From the NCBI GenBank assembly GCA_017861495.1, contig JAGFXW010000105.1, positions 1 through 8,003 on the forward strand: a stretch of DNA of 8,003 nt, in the 5' to 3' direction. A program made the position numbers and the translations under genes. This document shows positions 4,800 through 8,003 of the stretch, piece by piece. The notes under the pieces are model-generated. The model was given only the letters and a program-made list of their open reading frames with translations, made no database searches and had not been told where the DNA came from. Numbering within the stretch: the stretch's first letter is position 1; every line of letters starts with the position of its first letter. The stretch comes from Bacillota bacterium (GTDB lineage Bacteria; Bacillota_C; Negativicutes; CTSoil-072).

Positions 4800-7241
4800 A
4801 TGAGCAAAGAACGTAAGATTGTGCAAACTACCGCATGGTCTGCAGGGGCCGGCTGCCATGGCGGCTGCGGCGTATTGGCCCATATCGAAGATGGCAAGCT
4901 GGTGAAGATCGAGGGTGATCCTGACCATCCCTGGAACCAGGGGCGGATTTGCGCCCGGTGTCTGGCAATGACGCAATACGTGTACCACCCCGACCGGATT
5001 AAACGGCCTTTAAAACGGGTCGGCGAACGGGGCGAAGGCAAATGGCAGGAAATTTCCTGGGAAGAAGCGTTTGATTATATCGAAGAAAAAATGTCGAAAA
5101 TCCGTGATGAGTACGGCGCCGAAAGCGTGATCTTCTCTATGGGTACCGGCCGGGACATCGGAGCTTGGATTTGCATGCTGGCGTATGCCTACGGCAGCCC
5201 TAACGTCATGTTCGCGTTAAGCGGCTTAGCCTGCTACAGCCCCCGCATCGCAGCGGTAACTACCGTGCAGGGGGATTATTGCATCATGGATGCCTCGCAA
5301 TGGTTTCCCGAACGGTACGAAGACCCCCGTTACACCAAGCCGGAGTGCATCGTAATCTGGGGCTACAATATCCCTTCTACCTGCCCGGATAACGTGTTCG
5401 GCCACTGGATTATTGACTTAATGAAACAGGGAACCAAAATCATCTGCATCGATCCCCGCCTGTCCTTTTTCGCTTCCCGGGCCGATGTCTGGCTGCGGCT
5501 CCGGCCGGGAACGGATGGCGCGATCGCCATGGGCTTCTTAAACGTGATCATTAACGAAGGCCTGTATGACCAAACATTCGTCGCAGAATGGACCAATGCC
5601 CCGCACTTGATCCGCTGCGATACCGGAAAACTCCTAAAGGCCAATGAACTTGATGCCAATGAATCAGGCGACAGTTATGTAGTCTGGGATTCTGCCGCAT
5701 CACAGCCGGCTGTTTGGGATTCCGTCCAAGTCCAGTATAAAACCGTTTCCCCGGTTCGGCCAGCTCTGGAAGGGCCCTTTGAAATTACGTTGGCAAGCGG
5801 TGAAACAGTCCTGTGCCAAACGGTTTGGCATAACCTCTGCCAACGCGTGAACGAATACCCATTGGAACGGGTATCCGAAATCAGCATGGTACCGGTAAAA
5901 GAATTACGGGACGCGGCCCTTCTCTACGCCAAAAGCAAGCCGGCCGCCATCCATTGGGGCGAACCGATCGATATGACTCCGGCCATCACGCCGACAACGC
6001 AGGCCATCGCCGACCTTTGGGCGATTACAGGCAACCTGGATATCCCCGGCGGCAATGTCATTTCCCGCTATGCGTTTGACGCAGTCGCTTACGCCCTGCC
6101 TGGCGCAGAAGGAACGATTAAATTAAAATCCAAAGAGATTGATAAAAAACGGATCGGTGTTGACAAATACGGCCCTATCAGCAAATTCATCTGGCGGGCC
6201 CACACCGATTTGGTCATCGATCAAATCTTTTCCGCCGACCCGTACCCGATAAAAGGAATGTGGCTGCAAACCACCAACCCCTTGGCCGGGATCGGAATGG
6301 ACCCATTGAAATGGAAGGATGCTCTGAAAAAACTTGATTTCGTGGCAGTGGTGGATTTGTTTATGACTCCAACCGCGCAACTCGCCGACATCGTCCTGCC
6401 GGCAACCTCATTTCTGGAAAAAGACAGCATTCGGTCCTGGTGGGTCCCGCTGCAGACCATCAACAAAGTCATGGAAGTCGAAGACTGCAAATCCGATGTG
6501 GAAATCAACTTTGAACTGGCCAAGCGCCTCGATCCCGAATTCAAATACAACACCGTCCATGAAGTCTTTGACGATATCCTGAAGTCCTCCGGCATGACCT
6601 TTAAAGAATTACAGGAAAAAGGCTGGGCGTTCCCGCCGGAAGGCCATCCCAGCGCCCCGTACCACCGGTTCGAAAAAGGGTTGCTGCGCAAAGACAAAAA
6701 GCCCGGTTTTCAAACTCCCTCCGGCAAATTCGAATTGTATTCGACACTGCGCGAGCAGTGGGATCTGGACCCGGTCGCCCATTATGAGGAGCCGCCGTTC
6801 ACGCCGGTGAGCAGGCCGGATTTAACGAAGGAGTATCCGCTCATCTTAGGTACGGGACGCAGATCCGCTGCCTTCTTTATCTCCGAACACCGAAACATTC
6901 CCTGGCTCCGGCAGCTGGATCCGGATCCGATTGTCGAAATCAACCCGAAAACAGCGAAAAACTTAGGGATTGAAAACGGCGAATGGGTCTGGGTAGAAAA
7001 CTGGTTTGGCAAATGCAAGCTCAAAGCCAAGGTTACCCTCGAAGTGCCCGATTGGATGGTTATGGCGGCGCATGGCTGGTGGTTCCCGGAAGAAGAAGGC
7101 AGTGAACCGAACCTCTACGGCACCTTCCGGTCCAACATCAACACGCTGATCCCTATGAACAGCGTCGGCAAAGACGGGTTAGGCTCCCCCATCAAACACA
7201 TGTTATGCAAGGTATACAAAGTCAAAGGAGATGAAGCATAA
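4800..7241 (+). CDS. Molybdopterin oxidoreductase, acetylene hydratase/catechol dehydroxylase-like
   Basis: An 813-residue DMSO reductase-family enzyme, expected to carry Mo or W bis-MGD. N-terminal Cys residues C19, C23, C51 and C54 (G-C-H-G-G-C-G, then I-C-A-R-C-L-A) lie where the family binds a 4Fe-4S cluster, though the spacing is not the usual CxxCxxxC and the common CxxG ending is C-A-R-C. C145 in S-G-L-A-C-Y-S-P-R is the likely metal ligand. Cofactor-binding stretches include I-C-I-D-P-R (215-220) and G-T-D-G-A (237-241); the C-terminal dinucleotide-binding domain contains L-G-T-G-R-R (683-688) and E-H-R-N-I-P-W-L-R (696-704). There is no twin-arginine signal, so it is cytoplasmic. The overall pattern fits the group containing acetylene hydratase and gut catechol dehydroxylases better than formate dehydrogenase or nitrate reductase. 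Substrate is unknown. It is controlled by the T-box leader and paired with the 4Fe-4S protein that follows. Confidence 0.93.
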   Translation: MSKERKIVQTTAWSAGAGCHGGCGVLAHIEDGKLVKIEGDPDHPWNQGRICARCLAMTQYVYHPDRIKRPLKRVGERGEGKWQEISWEEAFDYIEEKMSKIRDEYGAESVIFSMGTGRDIGAWICMLAYAYGSPNVMFALSGLACYSPRIAAVTTVQGDYCIMDASQWFPERYEDPRYTKPECIVIWGYNIPSTCPDNVFGHWIIDLMKQGTKIICIDPRLSFFASRADVWLRLRPGTDGAIAMGFLNVIINEGLYDQTFVAEWTNAPHLIRCDTGKLLKANELDANESGDSYVVWDSAASQPAVWDSVQVQYKTVSPVRPALEGPFEITLASGETVLCQTVWHNLCQRVNEYPLERVSEISMVPVKELRDAALLYAKSKPAAIHWGEPIDMTPAITPTTQAIADLWAITGNLDIPGGNVISRYAFDAVAYALPGAEGTIKLKSKEIDKKRIGVDKYGPISKFIWRAHTDLVIDQIFSADPYPIKGMWLQTTNPLAGIGMDPLKWKDALKKLDFVAVVDLFMTPTAQLADIVLPATSFLEKDSIRSWWVPLQTINKVMEVEDCKSDVEINFELAKRLDPEFKYNTVHEVFDDILKSSGMTFKELQEKGWAFPPEGHPSAPYHRFEKGLLRKDKKPGFQTPSGKFELYSTLREQWDLDPVAHYEEPPFTPVSRPDLTKEYPLILGTGRRSAAFFISEHRNIPWLRQLDPDPIVEINPKTAKNLGIENGEWVWVENWFGKCKLKAKVTLEVPDWMVMAAHGWWFPEEEGSEPNLYGTFRSNINTLIPMNSVGKDGLGSPIKHMLCKVYKVKGDEA

Positions 7242-7582
7242 TGAGCAAAAAAAATACCGGCTACGGATTATTGATCGATTATGAATATTGTACCGGCTGC
7301 CACACCTGCGAAATTGCCTGTGCCCAGGAATACAACTGGCCGGCCGGAATGGGCGGCATGCGGGTTATTGAAACGATCCAGGCTTTGCCCAACGACAAAG
7401 CCTATCTTGCCTATATCCCCTTCCCTACCGAGCTTTGCGTACTGTGCGCCGGACGAACCAAACAAGGCAAAAAACCAGCCTGCGTCCAATCCTGCATGGC
7501 CGCCTGCATGGAACACGGACCGGTAGAAGAACTGGCAAAAAAAATCAACAAACCGCGCATGGTCCTTTGGACTCCGCGATAA
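7241..7582 (+). CDS. Small 4Fe-4S ferredoxin-type subunit of the molybdoenzyme
   Basis: A 113-residue cytoplasmic iron-sulfur protein. It has a classic CxxCxxCxxxC motif (C17, C20, C23, C27), then CxxC-x11-CxxxC (C66, C69, C81, C85) and an extra C89, enough for two 4Fe-4S clusters. It resembles the first half of DmsB/NrfC-type electron-transfer subunits, which usually carry four clusters in about 200 residues, so this is a short form and not an obvious truncation: it ends cleanly at TAA before a strong terminator. Its ATG overlaps the molybdoenzyme stop by one base (TAATG) and has GGAG at 7227-7230, implying translational coupling. It most likely shuttles electrons between a soluble donor and the molybdoenzyme. 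No membrane anchor gene follows. Confidence 0.92.
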   Translation: MSKKNTGYGLLIDYEYCTGCHTCEIACAQEYNWPAGMGGMRVIETIQALPNDKAYLAYIPFPTELCVLCAGRTKQGKKPACVQSCMAACMEHGPVEELAKKINKPRMVLWTPR

Positions 7583-7590
7583 ATCGACTT

Positions 7591-7638
7591 AAAACAACGC
7601 TTCGCCAGACCATCATCAGTCTGGCGAAGCGTTGTTTT
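7591..7638. terminator. Bidirectional terminator with a perfect 20-bp stem
   Basis: The arms at 7591-7610 (AAAACAACGC...GCCAGAC) and 7619-7638 (GTCTGGC...GCGTTGTTTT) are perfectly complementary over 20 bp around the loop CATCATCA. Both strands end in a T-run. It sits between the convergent 4Fe-4S protein gene and the reductase gene and serves both. Confidence 0.93.
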
Positions 7639-7641
7639 ACA

Positions 7642-8003
7642 TCATAACCCCAGCTTTTGAATAATTTTTATGATCATTTCCACGCGGTTAAACGGCGTAA
7701 TGAAATAAAAACCATCTACATACTCTCGAATACGGTTTGCAATTTCCACGGCAATTTCAATTCCCAGGTTTTCTGCCGTTTCCCGATCCATCGAACGGTC
7801 AAAACGGTTCATTATTTTTTCCGGCACCTGAATTCCCGGAACCTCATTATTCAGGAACTGGGCATTCCGGTAACTGACCAGCGGCATAATGCCGCCTAAT
7901 AGCTTGACATGTTCTTTCTTTTCGATCCGAGGCAAAAAATCGATGGTCTGATCTGCAAAAACAGGCTGGGTTAAGAAGAATTCAGCCCCCACAGCCACCT
8001 TTT
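7642..8003 (-). CDS. Methylenetetrahydrofolate reductase domain, C-terminal part (5' end outside window)
   Basis: The visible 120 residues are the C-terminal part of a MetF-type TIM barrel that reduces 5,10-methylenetetrahydrofolate to 5-methyltetrahydrofolate with flavin. Diagnostic stretches are G-A-E-F-F-L-T-Q-P-V-F, G-G-I-M-P-L-V-S-Y-R-N-A, F-L-N-N-E-V-P-G-I and G-F-Y-F-I-T-P-F-N-R. This pattern, especially the R-N-A and N-E-V-P-G-I segments, is typical of the Firmicutes bifunctional homocysteine S-methyltransferase/reductase (YitJ-like), so an N-terminal methyltransferase domain may lie beyond the edge. The frame remains open to base 8003, so the GTG near 7998 is not a start. It ends with TGA at 7642-7644, only 3 bp from the shared terminator. 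In an acetogen it could instead serve the methyl branch of carbon fixation; the context here does not decide. Confidence 0.92.
   Translation of the reverse strand, partial: KVAVGAEFFLTQPVFADQTIDFLPRIEKKEHVKLLGGIMPLVSYRNAQFLNNEVPGIQVPEKIMNRFDRSMDRETAENLGIEIAVEIANRIREYVDGFYFITPFNRVEMIIKIIQKLGL

Noticed and set aside
6221..6697. 158-codon minus-strand ORF inside the molybdoenzyme gene
   Set aside because: It lies wholly opposite a conserved coding region and lacks a ribosome binding site or recognisable motif.

Overview
The window looks like the chromosome of an anaerobic, low-to-mid GC Firmicute. A Negativicutes/Sporomusaceae-type or clostridial acetogen-like host is my inference. The support is a classic T-box leader, strong AGGAGG ribosome binding sites, intrinsic terminators, an electron-transfer flavoprotein, a sigma-54 promoter, a cytoplasmic molybdenum enzyme of the acetylene hydratase/catechol dehydroxylase-like group, and a Firmicutes-type methylenetetrahydrofolate reductase domain. 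No rRNA, tRNA, CRISPR array or intact mobile element is visible.

Layout, left to right. (1) The 3' part of etfA (+) runs in from outside the window. (2) A 306-bp convergent gap holds three hairpins and a degenerate 23-bp direct repeat. (3) A GntP-family permease (-) has a consensus-matching -24/-12 (sigma-54) promoter about 130 bp upstream of its start. (4) About 700 bp of AT-rich sequence holds only two doubtful small ORFs (-) and a weak hairpin. (5) A PHP-domain phosphoesterase (-) is preceded by a 31-bp tandem repeat that looks like an operator. (6) Divergent from it, a near-consensus sigma-A promoter drives a roughly 290-nt T-box leader whose specifier reads as UAC (tyrosine). (7) The leader feeds a two-gene operon (+): an 813-residue molybdopterin oxidoreductase and a 113-residue two-cluster 4Fe-4S protein, overlapping by one base. 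(8) A perfect 20-bp stem terminator separates this operon from the convergent 3' end of a methylenetetrahydrofolate reductase-domain gene (-), which runs off the right edge.

The most notable point is the pairing of (6) and (7). A riboswitch that senses uncharged tRNA, most likely tRNA-Tyr, sits directly in front of a molybdenum enzyme and its electron-transfer partner, not in front of an aminoacyl-tRNA synthetase or amino-acid biosynthesis gene. If the specifier reading is right, the enzyme is expressed when tyrosine is scarce. This suggests a link to making, salvaging or sparing tyrosine or a related phenolic compound. The T-box call rests on sequence directly; the substrate is not determinable from this window.
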